Part shown: positions 16,353-29,771 of the stretch, piece after piece
Layout: the number at the start of each line of letters is the position of its first letter
Position numbering within the stretch: position 1 is the first letter of the stretch
Assembly (NCBI RefSeq): GCF_014640435.1
Contig: NZ_BMGY01000016.1
Coordinates: 1-64,000 of the forward strand
Source of the DNA: Hymenobacter frigidus
GTDB lineage: Bacteria > Bacteroidota > Bacteroidia > Cytophagales > Hymenobacteraceae
Reading direction: 5' to 3'
DNA length: 64,000 bases
Made by a program: the position numbers and the translations under genes
The notes under the pieces: generated by a model
What the model was told of the DNA's origin: nothing
The model's database searches: none
Seen by the model: only the letters and a program-made list of their open reading frames with translations

Positions 16353-16434
16353 TGTTGAGTTCTTAGGGTTGAATGATGTCGCGTTTTGAAGATTGAAAAG
16401 AACTAAGAATTCAACCCTCCAAACTCGACACTCA
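16353..16434. repeat. Imperfect inverted repeat between pyrH and frr
   Basis: Left arm TTGAGTTCTTAGGGTTGAAT; right side holds ATTCAACCCTCCAAACTC and CTAAGAATTCAA, so short complementary words occur in shuffled order. The left arm is G/T-rich and the right arm A/C-rich, as in the spacers at 35783, 36351 and 55514. Confidence 0.5.
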
Positions 16435-16441
16435 AAGTTTC

Positions 16442-17245
16442 TTAGGCTTGCTCGGGCTGGTTGCCCACCATCGGCTGCAACAGGCTTTGTTTAAGGTCAG
16501 GCGTAGCCTTGCGGCCATCGCGGCCGGCTCCGGTGCCGCCCGCGCTCACCAGCGTGCCCATGGGCTCGCCGTTCAGCAGGCGCTCTAGGTTGCCGGGAGT
16601 GTTCATGTCGAATACGATGATGGGCAGGTTGTTTTCCTTGCACAGCGTGAAGGCCGTCATATCCATCACGTTCAGGTTCTTGCTCAGCACCTCATCGAAG
16701 GTAATTTCGGGGTAGCGCGTAGCCGTGGGGTCCTTTTCCGGGTCGGCGGTGTAGATACCGTCCACGCGGGTGCCTTTCAGCACCACGTCAGCCTCAATCT
16801 CAATGGCCCGCAACGATGCCGCCGAGTCGGTGGTGAAATACGGCGACCCAATACCGGCCCCAAAAATCACCACGCGGCCCTTTTCCAGGTGCCGCACGGC
16901 GCGCCGCCGGATATACGGTTCGCACACCCGCTGAATAGTAAGGCCCGAAAGCAGACGTGTGCTCACTTCCAGCTTCTCCAGGGCGCTTTGCAAAGCCATC
17001 GAGTTGATGACTGTGGCCAGCATGCCCATGTAGTCGCCCTGCACGCGGTCGAGGCCAAAGGCTTCGGCCTGCACCCCGCGGTAGATGTTGCCCCCGCCAA
17101 TCACGACGGCAATCTGAATACCGGTAGCCACCACCGACTTAATTTCGGAGGCGTATTGCATCAGCCGCTCGGCATCAATGCCGTACTGTTGCTGGCCCAT
17201 CAGCGCTTCGCCGCTGAGCTTGAGGAGGATACGGTGGTATTTCAA
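16442..17245 (-). CDS. pyrH: UMP kinase
   Basis: A 267-residue amino-acid-kinase-fold enzyme that converts UMP to UDP in pyrimidine synthesis. The opening [11 protein letters not shown] and the loop [11 protein letters not shown] bind phosphate; [16 protein letters not shown] and [15 protein letters not shown] are the usual UMP and ATP sites. Bacterial PyrH is normally ~235-245 residues; this one has an extra C-terminal tail of about 30 residues rich in Gly, Gln and Pro after GEPMGTLVS. It is upstream of frr and downstream of the biotin-carrier gene on the same strand. Confidence 0.97.
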   Translation of the reverse strand: MKYHRILLKLSGEALMGQQQYGIDAERLMQYASEIKSVVATGIQIAVVIGGGNIYRGVQAEAFGLDRVQGDYMGMLATVINSMALQSALEKLEVSTRLLSGLTIQRVCEPYIRRRAVRHLEKGRVVIFGAGIGSPYFTTDSAASLRAIEIEADVVLKGTRVDGIYTADPEKDPTATRYPEITFDEVLSKNLNVMDMTAFTLCKENNLPIIVFDMNTPGNLERLLNGEPMGTLVSAGGTGAGRDGRKATPDLKQSLLQPMVGNQPEQA

Positions 17246-17288
17246 ATTCTAATTATTGAGTAGGGCGGGATGTTTTTAACGAATGGAA

Positions 17289-17792
17289 CTAGGCGAACTG
17301 TACCAGCACCTGGCCTTTCTGCACGTTGTCGCGCAGCGCTACTTTAATGCTGCTCACGATGCCATCGGCCGACGCTTTCAGAATGTTTTCCATTTTCATG
17401 GCTTCCAGCACCAGCAGCGGGTCGCCTTTAAATACCGCTTGCCCGGGTTCCACCCGAATGTCTACAATGAGGCCCGGCATAGGCGCTTTCAACTCGTTGA
17501 CTTTGACGGTGGCGGCATTGCTCATGCCCAGGCGCTCAAGCAGCAGGTCGAACCGGTCCTTGGCACTCAGCTCCACTCGCTGGCCGTTTATTTTCAGCAC
17601 GATGATTTTCGTGGCATAATCGGCTTCCACTACTTCTGCATTGTAGGAGCGACCTTCGTGCAACATATGAAAGCGGCCTTCGCCCAAATCGGCTATATCC
17701 CAGGCAAAAGGCTGGCCGTTGAGGTCGATAGAATCGGCGGCGCGGTAGTCAACTTCCCAGACTTGGCCGGGGCTGGTGCTTATTTGAATCAT
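17289..17792 (-). CDS. Biotin carboxyl carrier protein (biotin/lipoyl attachment domain)
   Basis: A 167-residue carrier subunit of a biotin-dependent carboxylase or decarboxylase. The C-terminal ~70 residues form the biotinyl domain (LKAPMPGLIVDI ... LLVLEAMKMEN), with biotin expected on Lys133. The N-terminal half is a small beta-rich region typical of acyl-CoA carboxylase carrier proteins in this phylum. Carboxylase subunits are not adjacent, so acetyl-, propionyl- or methylmalonyl-CoA cannot be chosen. The start at 17792 (MIQIST) was preferred to 17891, whose extra 33 residues look random and overlap the divergent gene. Confidence 0.88.
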   Translation of the reverse strand: MIQISTSPGQVWEVDYRAADSIDLNGQPFAWDIADLGEGRFHMLHEGRSYNAEVVEADYATKIIVLKINGQRVELSAKDRFDLLLERLGMSNAATVKVNELKAPMPGLIVDIRVEPGQAVFKGDPLLVLEAMKMENILKASADGIVSSIKVALRDNVQKGQVLVQFA

Positions 17793-17889
17793 CTGAAGCG
17801 AATAGGGTGGGGCGGAAGCCGGGGTTAAAGGTAGCCCAAATCTCAAATTAATTCGGAAATTGAGGCGTTTTTCGCCCATTGTTGTTGGC

Positions 17890-20478
17890 ATGAAGTATCT
17901 GGTTCCGGGCCTTACCAGCCTACTGTTATTTGTTCATTTAGTGGCCGTTGCTCAGGTAAGGCCCTCCGCCGCCGGTAAGTACCCGGCCAAGGTCCCTGTG
18001 CACAAAAAGGCCGCAGCACCGGCTATTCCGGTGCCCGCTTCAGCCGGCATTGTGGTGCCTTCGTGGCTGCCATCGGATGCCCCGGTGCAGCCCGCCGCCA
18101 CCATTCTTACCGATGTGCTCGACACCAAGCTGGACGTGCGCTTTGATTACAAGAAGCAGTACCTGCTGGGCACGGCTATTCTCACGTTGCGCTCGCACTT
18201 CTACCCGCAGTCAGAAGTGGTGCTCGATGCTAAGGGGTTCGATATTCAAAAAGTCGAGCTGGTGGGCGACAAGAAAAATAAGGGCCTCAACTACAATTAT
18301 AACCGCCGTAAGCTCGTCATCGCCCTCGGCCAGCCGTATCCGCGCGCTACTTCCTATCAGGTGCGCATCGTGTACGTGGCCAAGCCCAACGAGCTGCCCC
18401 AGGGCGGCTCCACGGCCATTACTTCCGATAAAGGCCTCTACTTCATCAACCCGCTGGGTCTCGAAAAGAACAAGCCCCGCCAAATCTGGACCCAGGGCGA
18501 GACGGAGTCCAGCTCCTGCTGGTTTCCCACCATCGACAAGCCCAACCAGCGGATGACCCAGGAAATCAGCATGACCGTGGAAAAGCAGTTCAAAACGCTT
18601 TCCAACGGCTTACTCACGTCCTCGCACGCCAACTCCGATGGCACCCGCACCGATACCTGGAAGCAAAGCCAGCCGCACGCGCCGTACCTGGCCACGATGG
18701 TTGTGGGCGACTATGCCGTGGTGAGTGACTCCTGGCACGGCAAGCCCGTCGATTACTACGTGGAGCCGCAGTATGCCGGTACCGCCCGGGCCGTATTCGG
18801 CCACACGCCCGAAATGCTGGACTTCTTCTCTAAAAAGCTGGGCGTGGAATACCCATGGGAGAAGTACTCGCAAATTGTGGTGCGCGACTACGTGAGCGGA
18901 GCCATGGAAAACACCAGCGCGTCCACGTTTGGCAGCTTCGTGCAGGCCACCCGCCGCGAGTTGCGTGATGCCAATTTCCAAACCAGCGAGTTCGTCATCG
19001 CCCACGAGTTATTTCACCAGTGGTTCGGCGATTACGTCACGTGTGAGTCGTGGGCCAACTTGCCCCTGAACGAGTCCTTCGCCGATTATTCCGAATTCCT
19101 CTGGGCCGAGCACAAGTATGGGGCTGATGAAGCCGGCCTGGTGCAGGAGATTAAAATCAATAATTACCTCGAAGAAGCCAACAGCAAGCGCGAGCCCCTC
19201 ATCCGCTACCGCTACGTAAATCGTGAGGACATGCTCGACCGCCACTCTTATGACAAGGGCGGGCGCGTGCTTCACATGCTGCGCAAATACGTGGGCGACG
19301 ACGCCTTCTTCGCCTCCCTCAACCGCTACCTCACCCAGAATAAGCTCTCGGCCGTTGAAATTTCCAAGCTGCGCACGGCTTTTGAAGAAACCACCGGCGA
19401 AGACCTGATGTGGTTTTTCAACCAGTGGTTTATGCAGCGCGGCCATCCCGAGCTACGCATTACCCACACCTACACCAACGGCCAGGTATCGTTGCGCGTG
19501 CAGCAAACGCAGGATACTCTGTTTCAGCCCGTCTATCGCCTGCCCGTCACGGTGGCCGTCTGGACCGGCAGCAACCAGCCCACCGAGCACCGCATCACCG
19601 TCACCAAAGCCGACCAGACGTTTCAACTGCCCGCCAACCAGAAACCGGTGCTGGTCAAATTTGATAACGAAAGCCAACTGCTGGCGCAGCTCGACGAATC
19701 CCGCACCACCGACGAGCTGATATTCCAGTACTACCACGCCCGGGACTACCAGCAAAAATCTGAAGTCTTGGACCTGCTCCAAAACAAGACGGCCGAGCTG
19801 GCCGTGAGCAGCCTGCTGCGCAATGCCCTCAACGACAAGTTCTGGAACGTGCGCCGCCTTGCCCTCGACCACCTCCGCCGCTACCGCGGCCCCGAGCCCG
19901 AAGGCATGCGCAAAGATATCCAGCGCCTCGCCACTACCGACCCCAATTCCCGCGTCCGGGCCCAGGCCATCAAAACTTTGGCCACCTTGCACGAGGGCAA
20001 CTTCGGCCCCATCTACGGGGCCGCCGTGGGCGACAGCTCCGTTCTGGTCGCGGCCGCCGCCATCGAAGTATTAGCCAAAAATCCCGAAACCACGACCCTT
20101 AAGCAGGTCGCGGCCATCGACAATACGACTAGCAGTTCGCTCCTCGTCTCCATTGCCAGCTATTACTCCCTCAACGGTGGCCTCGACCAGTACCCCTGGT
20201 TCCTACGCCGCCTGCCCGACGTAGCCGAAGCGGACCTCTACGCCTACTTCCAGTCCTTCGGCACACTCATGACCCACATCCCGCCCGTAGAGCGCGATAA
20301 GGGCCTCAAAATGCTGGAAGAATACGCCCGCACCGCCCCGCGCTACGAGGTGCGACTGGGGGCCTACCGCGGCTTGGCCCTGTTGCTGCCCACCATGCCC
20401 ACGCTGAAAGCCGTGCTGCAAAACATTCGTGATAAAGAAACGGATGACCGTCTCAAAGCTTTTTATAACCTTATGTAA
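17890..20478 (+). CDS. M1-family metallo-aminopeptidase with HEAT-like C-terminus
   Basis: An 862-residue secreted or periplasmic zinc aminopeptidase. A signal peptide (~1-21, ending VAVAQ) is followed by a Pro/Ala linker. The N-terminal saddle domain leads to the substrate-gating motif GAMEN, then zinc site HELFHQW (H372, H376) with third ligand Glu395 in PLNESFADY. The ~300 C-terminal residues contain repeated helical pairs (FWNVRRLALDHL, SRVRAQAIKTLATL), as in HEAT-like arrays. It takes N-terminal residues off peptides; specificity is unknown. The ATG at 17890 opens the signal peptide. A strong terminator follows. Confidence 0.93.
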   Translation: MKYLVPGLTSLLLFVHLVAVAQVRPSAAGKYPAKVPVHKKAAAPAIPVPASAGIVVPSWLPSDAPVQPAATILTDVLDTKLDVRFDYKKQYLLGTAILTLRSHFYPQSEVVLDAKGFDIQKVELVGDKKNKGLNYNYNRRKLVIALGQPYPRATSYQVRIVYVAKPNELPQGGSTAITSDKGLYFINPLGLEKNKPRQIWTQGETESSSCWFPTIDKPNQRMTQEISMTVEKQFKTLSNGLLTSSHANSDGTRTDTWKQSQPHAPYLATMVVGDYAVVSDSWHGKPVDYYVEPQYAGTARAVFGHTPEMLDFFSKKLGVEYPWEKYSQIVVRDYVSGAMENTSASTFGSFVQATRRELRDANFQTSEFVIAHELFHQWFGDYVTCESWANLPLNESFADYSEFLWAEHKYGADEAGLVQEIKINNYLEEANSKREPLIRYRYVNREDMLDRHSYDKGGRVLHMLRKYVGDDAFFASLNRYLTQNKLSAVEISKLRTAFEETTGEDLMWFFNQWFMQRGHPELRITHTYTNGQVSLRVQQTQDTLFQPVYRLPVTVAVWTGSNQPTEHRITVTKADQTFQLPANQKPVLVKFDNESQLLAQLDESRTTDELIFQYYHARDYQQKSEVLDLLQNKTAELAVSSLLRNALNDKFWNVRRLALDHLRRYRGPEPEGMRKDIQRLATTDPNSRVRAQAIKTLATLHEGNFGPIYGAAVGDSSVLVAAAAIEVLAKNPETTTLKQVAAIDNTTSSSLLVSIASYYSLNGGLDQYPWFLRRLPDVAEADLYAYFQSFGTLMTHIPPVERDKGLKMLEEYARTAPRYEVRLGAYRGLALLLPTMPTLKAVLQNIRDKETDDRLKAFYNLM

Positions 20479-20495
20479 GAGCATGATGCCAGTTT

Positions 20496-20527
20496 GGGGC
20501 AAAAAAAGAATTGCCTTTTTTTGCCCC
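20496..20527 (+). terminator. Terminator after the M1 aminopeptidase gene
   Basis: Stem GGGGCAAAAAAAG with CTTTTTTTGCCCC around a short loop; the T run is part of the stem. It isolates the tRNA-tuf unit from the gene upstream. Confidence 0.8.
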
Positions 20528-20532
20528 AACGC

Positions 20533-20562
20533 TTGCCTTATGTCAGAAAAGCCTTAATTTTG
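20533..20562 (+). promoter_or_regulatory. Promoter of the tRNA-tuf unit
   Basis: TTG at 20533-20535, a 19-base spacer, then TAATTTTG at 20555-20562. This matches the Bacteroidota TTG / TAnnTTTG form. The bases after it read CGACTCC, related to the CACTCC found after four other promoters here. Confidence 0.7.
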
Positions 20563-20647
20563 CGACTCCTTACGAAACAATACTACTTCGGTAGTCATCG
20601 CATCAAAAGGGTCCGTTTTCCGGCAATCGGCCGGTCAGCATCAAATT

Positions 20648-20730
20648 GGGGAGGTTCCAGAGCGGCCAAATGGGACAGACTGTAACTCTGTTAGTGTAAA
20701 CTTTCGAAGGTTCGAATCCTTCTCTCCCCA
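20648..20730 (+). tRNA. tRNA-Tyr (GTA)
   Basis: Acceptor GGGGAGG pairs with TCTCCCC; anticodon loop CTGTAAC gives GTA; T arm GAAGG-TTCGAAT-CCTTC. The long variable arm expected of bacterial tRNA-Tyr explains the 83-base length. CCA is not encoded. First of three tRNAs ahead of tuf. Confidence 0.93.
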
Positions 20731-20746
20731 CTTTTTTAGGCCAACT

Positions 20747-20819
20747 GCGGGAGTAGCTCAGCTGGTAGAGCGGCAGCCTTCCAAGCTGCAGGTCGCGGGT
20801 TCGAACCTCGTCTCCCGCT
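20747..20819 (+). tRNA. tRNA-Gly (TCC)
   Basis: Acceptor GCGGGAG pairs with CTCCCGC; anticodon loop CTTCCAA gives TCC; T loop TTCGAAC. CCA is not encoded. It lies 16 bases after tRNA-Tyr, so the two are surely processed from one transcript. Confidence 0.93.
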
Positions 20820-20833
20820 CATTTTTAGCATAA

Positions 20834-20905
<72 letters not shown>

Positions 20906-21073
20906 CAGATTATAACACAAGTCCGCTGGTCTGAATATCTCAGCTCGGTGGCGCGGTTCTCTCAGGTAAGCGACGCACAGTTTTCTAGTAGTAGGGGCTG
21001 AGTCTCGCTTTCTTGTTGTAGGGTCGCATTTATCCTTCAAATTTACTTCACCACCTCTTTTTTACTCTTTACA

Positions 21074-22264
21074 ATGGCTAAAGAAAATTTCGACCGGTCC
21101 AAGCCGCACGTAAACATCGGTACCATCGGTCACGTCGACCACGGCAAGACCACCCTGACCGCTGCTATCACCATGGTGTTGGCAAACCAGGGTTTGGCCG
21201 AAAAGCGTGACTTCTCTTCGATTGACAATGCTCCCGAAGAAAAAGAGCGTGGTATCACCATCAACACCTCGCACGTAGAGTACTCGACGGTTAACCGTCA
21301 CTACGCTCACGTTGACTGCCCCGGTCACGCCGACTATGTGAAGAACATGGTAACGGGTGCCGCCCAGATGGACGGTGCTATCCTCGTGGTAGCTGCCACC
21401 GACGGCCCAATGCCCCAGACCCGTGAGCACATCCTGCTCGCCCGTCAGGTAGGTGTTCCTCAGCTGGTGGTGTTCATGAACAAAGTAGACATGGTGGACG
21501 ACCCCGAGCTCTTGGAGCTGGTGGAAATGGAAATCCGTGAGTTGCTCTCGTTCTATGACTTCGACGGCGACAACATTCCGGTTATCCAGGGTTCGGCCCT
21601 CGGCGGCCTGAACGGCGATGCCAAATGGGTGCCGAAAATCGACGAGCTGATGGCTGCAGTCGATTCGTTCATTCCGATTCCTGCTCGTCTGACCGAATTG
21701 CCTTTCCTGATGCCTGTTGAGGACGTGTTCTCGATTACGGGCCGTGGCACGGTTGCCACCGGTCGTATCGAGCGCGGTATCATCAACTCGGGTGAGCAAG
21801 TTGACATCCTCGGCATGGGCGCTGTTCAAGGCCTGAAGTCGACGGTTACGGGTGTGGAAATGTTCCGCAAAATCCTTGACCGTGGCGAAGCTGGCGACAA
21901 CGTGGGTCTGTTGCTCCGTGGTATTGAGAAAGAAGCCATCCGTCGCGGCATGGTTATCTGCAAGCCCGGTTCGGTAACCCCTCACCAGAAGTTTAAGGCC
22001 GAAGTCTACGTTCTCTCGAAAGAGGAAGGTGGCCGTCACACGCCGTTCTTCAACAACTACCGTCCGCAGTTCTACCTGCGTACCACCGACGTTACCGGCA
22101 TCATCACCCTCCCCGAGGGCGTTGAAATGGTAATGCCCGGCGACAACATCACCATCACCGTTGAACTCATCGCCAAGGTGGCAATGGAGAAAGGCCTGCG
22201 CTTCGCTATCCGTGAGGGTGGCCGCACGGTAGGTGCTGGTCAGGTAACCGAAGTTCTCGACTAA
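21074..22264 (+). CDS. tuf: Elongation factor Tu
   Basis: A 396-residue GTPase that carries aminoacyl-tRNA to the ribosome. G1 is GHVDHGKTT (residues 20-27), G3 is [13 protein letters not shown]4 is NKVD, and the effector-region Thr lies in [11 protein letters not shown]. Domains 2 and 3 are complete to QVTEVLD. Codon choice is strongly biased (CGT, GGT, ACC), as expected for a very highly expressed gene. It is served by the promoter upstream of tRNA-Tyr and closed by a perfect terminator. Confidence 0.99.
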   Translation: MAKENFDRSKPHVNIGTIGHVDHGKTTLTAAITMVLANQGLAEKRDFSSIDNAPEEKERGITINTSHVEYSTVNRHYAHVDCPGHADYVKNMVTGAAQMDGAILVVAATDGPMPQTREHILLARQVGVPQLVVFMNKVDMVDDPELLELVEMEIRELLSFYDFDGDNIPVIQGSALGGLNGDAKWVPKIDELMAAVDSFIPIPARLTELPFLMPVEDVFSITGRGTVATGRIERGIINSGEQVDILGMGAVQGLKSTVTGVEMFRKILDRGEAGDNVGLLLRGIEKEAIRRGMVICKPGSVTPHQKFKAEVYVLSKEEGGRHTPFFNNYRPQFYLRTTDVTGIITLPEGVEMVMPGDNITITVELIAKVAMEKGLRFAIREGGRTVGAGQVTEVLD

Positions 22265-22279
22265 GCTCTGGCTTAATCA

Positions 22280-22325
22280 GCGTAAAAAAGCCGCTCTCGA
22301 CTCTTCGGGGGCGGCTTTTTTACGC
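22280..22325 (+). terminator. tuf terminator
   Basis: A perfect 15-bp stem, arm GCGTAAAAAAGCCGC, with a T6 run inside the right arm. It starts 16 bases after the tuf stop. Confidence 0.92.
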
Positions 22326-22342
22326 TGAAACAGAATGGGGTA

Positions 22343-22373
22343 TTTGTTTTCTCCACTGTTTCTCTTACCTTTG
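22343..22373 (+). promoter_or_regulatory. Promoter of the tRNA-Trp-secE-nusG-rpl unit
   Basis: TTTG at 22343-22346, a 19-base spacer and TACCTTTG at 22366-22373, followed by CACTCCC. It restarts transcription after the tuf terminator, 42 bases ahead of tRNA-Trp. Confidence 0.78.
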
Positions 22374-22414
22374 CACTCCCTTTGACGAAATGCGTTGGCG
22401 GGAAGTGTCTTTAT

Positions 22415-22485
22415 ACGAGTGTGGTGCAGCGGTAGCATACGGGTCTCCAAAACCTTTGACGGGAGTTCGAATCTCTCCACTCGTG
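22415..22485 (+). tRNA. tRNA-Trp (CCA)
   Basis: Acceptor ACGAGTG pairs with CACTCGT; anticodon loop CTCCAAA gives CCA; T arm GGGAG-TTCGAAT-CTCTC. The anticodon stem ends in a poor pair. It precedes secE, the usual place for tRNA-Trp in bacteria. Confidence 0.92.
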
Positions 22486-22549
22486 CAATTTGGGCCGGTT
22501 GGCCCGCTCCATGTCGTTATCAGCAGCAACGCTGTTTTTCTCTCAAGCT

Positions 22550-22744
22550 ATGGACAAACTGAGCAATTATTTCCGCGCCACCATCGAGGAAATGCGTTAC
22601 AACGTAACGTGGCCTTCCACGACGGAGCTGCAAAAAAGCGCCGGTCTGGTGCTGATTGGTTCGCTCATATTTGCCGTAGTTGTGGGCGTCATGGACATCA
22701 GCTTTGAGTCGGTACTTAAAGCGTTTTATAACTCGTTTCGCTAA
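22550..22744 (+). CDS. secE: Preprotein translocase subunit SecE
   Basis: A 64-residue single-span subunit that clamps SecY in the inner-membrane Sec channel. It has the amphipathic helix and hinge (EEMRYNVTWPSTTELQKS) and one membrane segment (GLVLIGSLIFAVVVGVMDI). The ATG at 22550 is preferred to an in-frame start at 22490, which would abut the tRNA. nusG follows 12 bases later, the standard secE-nusG pair. Confidence 0.95.
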   Translation: MDKLSNYFRATIEEMRYNVTWPSTTELQKSAGLVLIGSLIFAVVVGVMDISFESVLKAFYNSFR

Positions 22745-22756
22745 TCAATAGTCAAG

Positions 22757-23323
22757 ATGGGCGAATTGAAATGGTACGTGGTGCGCTCCGTGAGCGGCCA
22801 GGAAAAAAAAGCCAAAAATTACCTCGAAACCGAGCTCGGCCGGCATAGCCTAACCGAGTTGGTTCCCCAAGTACTGATTCCAGTGGAAAAGGTATTTGAG
22901 ATGCGCAACGGCAAGAAGCGCGTCCGCGAGCGGAACCTCTACCCTGGCTACATTATCATCCACGCTGACCTCAGCCACGGCGAAGTAGACCACATCATCA
23001 CCAGCACGCCCGGCGTAATTGGCTTCCTCGGTGACAAAGACAAGAAGGATTCGGCTAATAATAAGCCCGTCCCGCTACACATCACCGAAGTGAATCGCAT
23101 CCTCGGCATCGTAGACGAAGCCGAGCAGCAAATCACCGCTACCCTCGACAAGCCTTATGTAGTTGGCGAGTTGGTGAAAGTAGTGGACGGCCCTTTCAAC
23201 GGTTTCTCCGGTAACGTGGACGAAGTATTCGAAGAGCGCAAAAAACTTAATGTAGTTGTGAAAATCTTCGGCCGTTCGCAGCCAGTAGAGCTCAGCTACA
23301 CGCAGGTAGAAAAAGAGATTTAA
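22757..23323 (+). CDS. nusG: Transcription termination/antitermination factor NusG
   Basis: A 188-residue factor that binds RNA polymerase and couples it to ribosomes or Rho. The NGN domain opens with WYVVRSVSGQEKKAKNYL and includes RNLYPGYIII; the C-terminal KOW domain is GELVKVVDGPFNGFSGNVDEV. A segment DKDKKDSANNKP in the middle is longer than in E. coli NusG. It lies between secE and rplK in the conserved order. Confidence 0.98.
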   Translation: MGELKWYVVRSVSGQEKKAKNYLETELGRHSLTELVPQVLIPVEKVFEMRNGKKRVRERNLYPGYIIIHADLSHGEVDHIITSTPGVIGFLGDKDKKDSANNKPVPLHITEVNRILGIVDEAEQQITATLDKPYVVGELVKVVDGPFNGFSGNVDEVFEERKKLNVVVKIFGRSQPVELSYTQVEKEI

Positions 23324-23443
23324 TAACCCACCGATTATACCACGCCGACTGATTGCTCCGGGTCGGTGGGGCTTCCAACTAGGAGTTTACTAAACTGCGG
23401 CAAACACGAGTTACGACGTAGGCGCCCCAGCCAATTCAATCAA

Positions 23444-23887
23444 ATGGCCAAAGAAATCAGAGGTTATCTGCGCTTGCAGATAAAGGGAGGCTCAGCGAAC
23501 CCATCGCCGCCGGTAGGACCTGCACTTGGTAGCAAAGGCTTGAACATCATGGAGTTTTGCAAGCAGTTTAACGCTCGCACCCAAGATAAAGCCGGCCAGG
23601 TTTGTCCTGTACTAATCACCATGTACACCGACAAGTCGTTTGACTTCGTGGTGAAGACGGCGCCGGCTCCGGTGTTGCTCATGGCAGCAGCTAAGTTGAC
23701 GAGCGGTTCGAAAGAGCCGAATCGGAACAAGGTAGGCTCCGTGACATGGGACCAGGTGCGCACCATTGCCGAAACGAAAATGGTTGACTTGAACGCCTTT
23801 AAGGTGGAGTCGGCGATGAAGTCGGTGGCTGGTACGGCCCGTAGCATGGGTATTACCGTCAGTGGCACTTCTCCTTTTGCTGAATAA
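23444..23887 (+). CDS. rplK: 50S ribosomal protein L11
   Basis: A 147-residue protein of the GTPase-associated centre. The N-terminal domain carries the proline-rich [18 protein letters not shown] switch, and the C-terminal rRNA-binding domain ends [11 protein letters not shown]. The ATG at 23444 gives the canonical MAKEI start; the open frame upstream to 23366 is not family-like. It is the first gene of rplKAJL after a 120-base gap behind nusG that contains no gene. Confidence 0.98.
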   Translation: MAKEIRGYLRLQIKGGSANPSPPVGPALGSKGLNIMEFCKQFNARTQDKAGQVCPVLITMYTDKSFDFVVKTAPAPVLLMAAAKLTSGSKEPNRNKVGSVTWDQVRTIAETKMVDLNAFKVESAMKSVAGTARSMGITVSGTSPFAE

Positions 23888-23906
23888 TTAAACGGAGAAA
23901 CGACAG

Positions 23907-24605
23907 ATGGCAAAAATCACAAAAAAGCGCAAGGAAGCCCTTGCCAAGCACGACCTCACGGAAGTGCGCAGCCTGCTTGAGGCTGCCAAAGTGGTGAAGG
24001 ATATTACCTACACCAAATTCGACTCTTCGGTTGACATTGACGTTCGCCTCGGCGTGGACCCCCGCAAAGCGGACCAGATGGTCCGTGGCGTGGCCACCCT
24101 GCCCCACGGCACCGGCAAAACCGTTCGCGTACTGGCTCTCGTGACTCCCGATAAGGAGGCCGAAGCTTTGGCCGCTGGCGCCGACTTCGTGGGTCTGGAC
24201 GACTACATCTCGAAAATCGAAAAAGGCTGGACCGACATCGACGTCATCATCACCATGCCGGCTGTTATGGCCAAAGTGGGCCGCCTGGGCCGTGTGCTCG
24301 GCCCCCGTGGTCTGATGCCAAACCCGAAGTCGGGCACCGTAACCACCGACGTAGCCAAGGCTGTGCGGGAAGTGAAAGCTGGTAAAATCGACTTCAAAGT
24401 CGACAAAACCGGTATCATTCACTGCTCGGTAGGTAAAGTTTCGTTTGACGAAAGCATGCTGGCTGAAAACGCCCTGGAAATTATCCAGACGTTGAACCGC
24501 CTGAAGCCTTCCTCGTCGAAAGGTACCTACATCAAGAGCATCACGCTCAGCAGCACGATGTCGCCCGCCGTTCCGGTAGACAGTCAGGTAAACTCCGCTA
24601 ACTAA
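23907..24605 (+). CDS. rplA: 50S ribosomal protein L1
   Basis: A 232-residue protein of the L1 stalk near the ribosomal E site; in many bacteria it also represses its own operon. The two-domain pattern is complete: [20 protein letters not shown], the central [20 protein letters not shown] and [12 protein letters not shown]. It lies 19 bases after rplK and 14 before rplJ. No L1-binding leader was identified by eye. Confidence 0.98.
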   Translation: MAKITKKRKEALAKHDLTEVRSLLEAAKVVKDITYTKFDSSVDIDVRLGVDPRKADQMVRGVATLPHGTGKTVRVLALVTPDKEAEALAAGADFVGLDDYISKIEKGWTDIDVIITMPAVMAKVGRLGRVLGPRGLMPNPKSGTVTTDVAKAVREVKAGKIDFKVDKTGIIHCSVGKVSFDESMLAENALEIIQTLNRLKPSSSKGTYIKSITLSSTMSPAVPVDSQVNSAN

Positions 24606-24619
24606 TTAACCAACCAAAC

Positions 24620-25168
24620 ATGACCAGGGAAGAAAAACAAACCCTCGTGGATGAGTTGAGCGGAAAGATTCAATCGCACAACTCGTTCTACATCGTCGAT
24701 GCTTCGGTGATGTCGGTAGCGAAAATCAACGAGTTTCGTCGTCTGTGCTTCAACCGCGGGATGGAATATAAGGTGTATAAAAACACCTTTATCCGGAAAG
24801 CGCTGGACACCTTGGGCCACGACACTTCGGAGATGGATGCAGCGCTGAAAGGCTCGTCAGGCGTGTTGTTCTCCTTGGAGAGCGGCTCGGCTCCCGCCAA
24901 ACTGTTGCGTGACTTCTACAAGTCGCAGGCATACGGCCGGAACGTGACGCCCAAGCCCGTGCTGAAAGGCGCTTATGTAGATGCCAGCATCTACATCGGT
25001 TCCGACCAGCTCGAAGGTCTCACGACCCTCAAAGGCAAGCAGGAACTGCTCGGCGAACTCATCGGCCTGTTGCAATCACCCGCCAAGAATGTTATTTCGG
25101 CGCTGCAAAGCGGCGGCAACAAACTGGCCGGTATCCTCAAAACGCTTTCCGAAAAAGAGGCCGCCTAA
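24620..25168 (+). CDS. rplJ: 50S ribosomal protein L10
   Basis: A 182-residue protein that anchors L7/L12 dimers on 23S rRNA. The N-terminal domain opens MTREEKQTLVDELSG and the C-terminal helix (VISALQSGGNKLAGILKTL) is the L12-binding tail. It is slightly longer than E. coli L10 (165). It sits between rplA and rplL, with a 66-base AT-rich gap before rplL. Confidence 0.97.
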   Translation: MTREEKQTLVDELSGKIQSHNSFYIVDASVMSVAKINEFRRLCFNRGMEYKVYKNTFIRKALDTLGHDTSEMDAALKGSSGVLFSLESGSAPAKLLRDFYKSQAYGRNVTPKPVLKGAYVDASIYIGSDQLEGLTTLKGKQELLGELIGLLQSPAKNVISALQSGGNKLAGILKTLSEKEAA

Positions 25169-25234
25169 GCGCCAACTCTTTTTCGACTTCAATAATAAAT
25201 TTTCAACAACACATTTTTTTAACAATCTACAGAA

Positions 25235-25615
25235 ATGGCAGATTTGAAAGCATTCGCTGAGCAGCTTGTAAACCTGACGGTGAAAGAAGTAAACGAATTG
25301 GCAACCATCCTGAAGGACGAGTACGGCATTGAGCCCGCTGCTGCTGCTCCCGTGATGATGGCTGGTGGCGGCGGCGCTGCGGTCGAAGAGGCTCCTGAGG
25401 AGAAGACGTCGTTCGACGTTATTCTGAAGGCTGCCGGCGGCGCTAAGCTGGCTGTTGTGAAGCTGGTGAAGGACCTGACCGGTTTGGGTCTGAAAGAAGC
25501 CAAGGAATTGGTTGATGGTGCTCCCAAGGCTGTGAAAGAAGGCGTAACTAAGGACGAGGCTGAGTCGCTGAAAAAGCAGCTCGAAGAGGCCGGTGCTGAA
25601 GTAGAGGTTAAGTAA
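25235..25615 (+). CDS. rplL: 50S ribosomal protein L7/L12
   Basis: A 126-residue stalk protein that recruits translation GTPases. The N-terminal dimerisation domain ([20 protein letters not shown]) leads to an Ala/Gly hinge ([14 protein letters not shown]) and the C-terminal domain with KTSFDVIL and [16 protein letters not shown]. Two hairpins that can act as attenuators lie between it and rpoB. Confidence 0.98.
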   Translation: MADLKAFAEQLVNLTVKEVNELATILKDEYGIEPAAAAPVMMAGGGGAAVEEAPEEKTSFDVILKAAGGAKLAVVKLVKDLTGLGLKEAKELVDGAPKAVKEGVTKDEAESLKKQLEEAGAEVEVK

Positions 25616-25659
25616 TTTCTGCTCCTGAAGCATTTCTGGACTCGCTTCGAATAAGGACT

Positions 25660-25687
25660 AGACCTGGCAACTTAGTCAGGTCTTTTC
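25660..25687 (+). terminator. First hairpin between rplL and rpoB
   Basis: AGACCTG pairs with CAGGTCT around a 10-base loop and runs into TTTTCC. It is weak to moderate, which fits partial termination between ribosomal-protein and polymerase genes. Confidence 0.6.
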
Positions 25688-25736
25688 CTGTTTGTAGTCT
25701 GGTAGTTGCCTCGGGCTTCTGTTTTGAGAACCACCT

Positions 25737-25757
25737 GCGCCCCCTAGGCGCTTTTTT
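25737..25757 (+). terminator. Second hairpin between rplL and rpoB
   Basis: A short GCGCC/GGCGC stem around CCCTA is followed by TTTTTT. It ends 110 bases before the chosen rpoB start and may be a second attenuator. Confidence 0.6.
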
Positions 25758-25866
25758 GGACTGTGCCCATATCTAAGCACTTGGCTTAACAAAGCATTTT
25801 CCTTTTGCCAGCATTTAGCTGGTGACTATAGTACGCTTCCGTGTCCATCTTTTAATCCCCCACGCA

Positions 25867-29766
<3,900 letters not shown>

Positions 29767-29771
29767 TTAGT

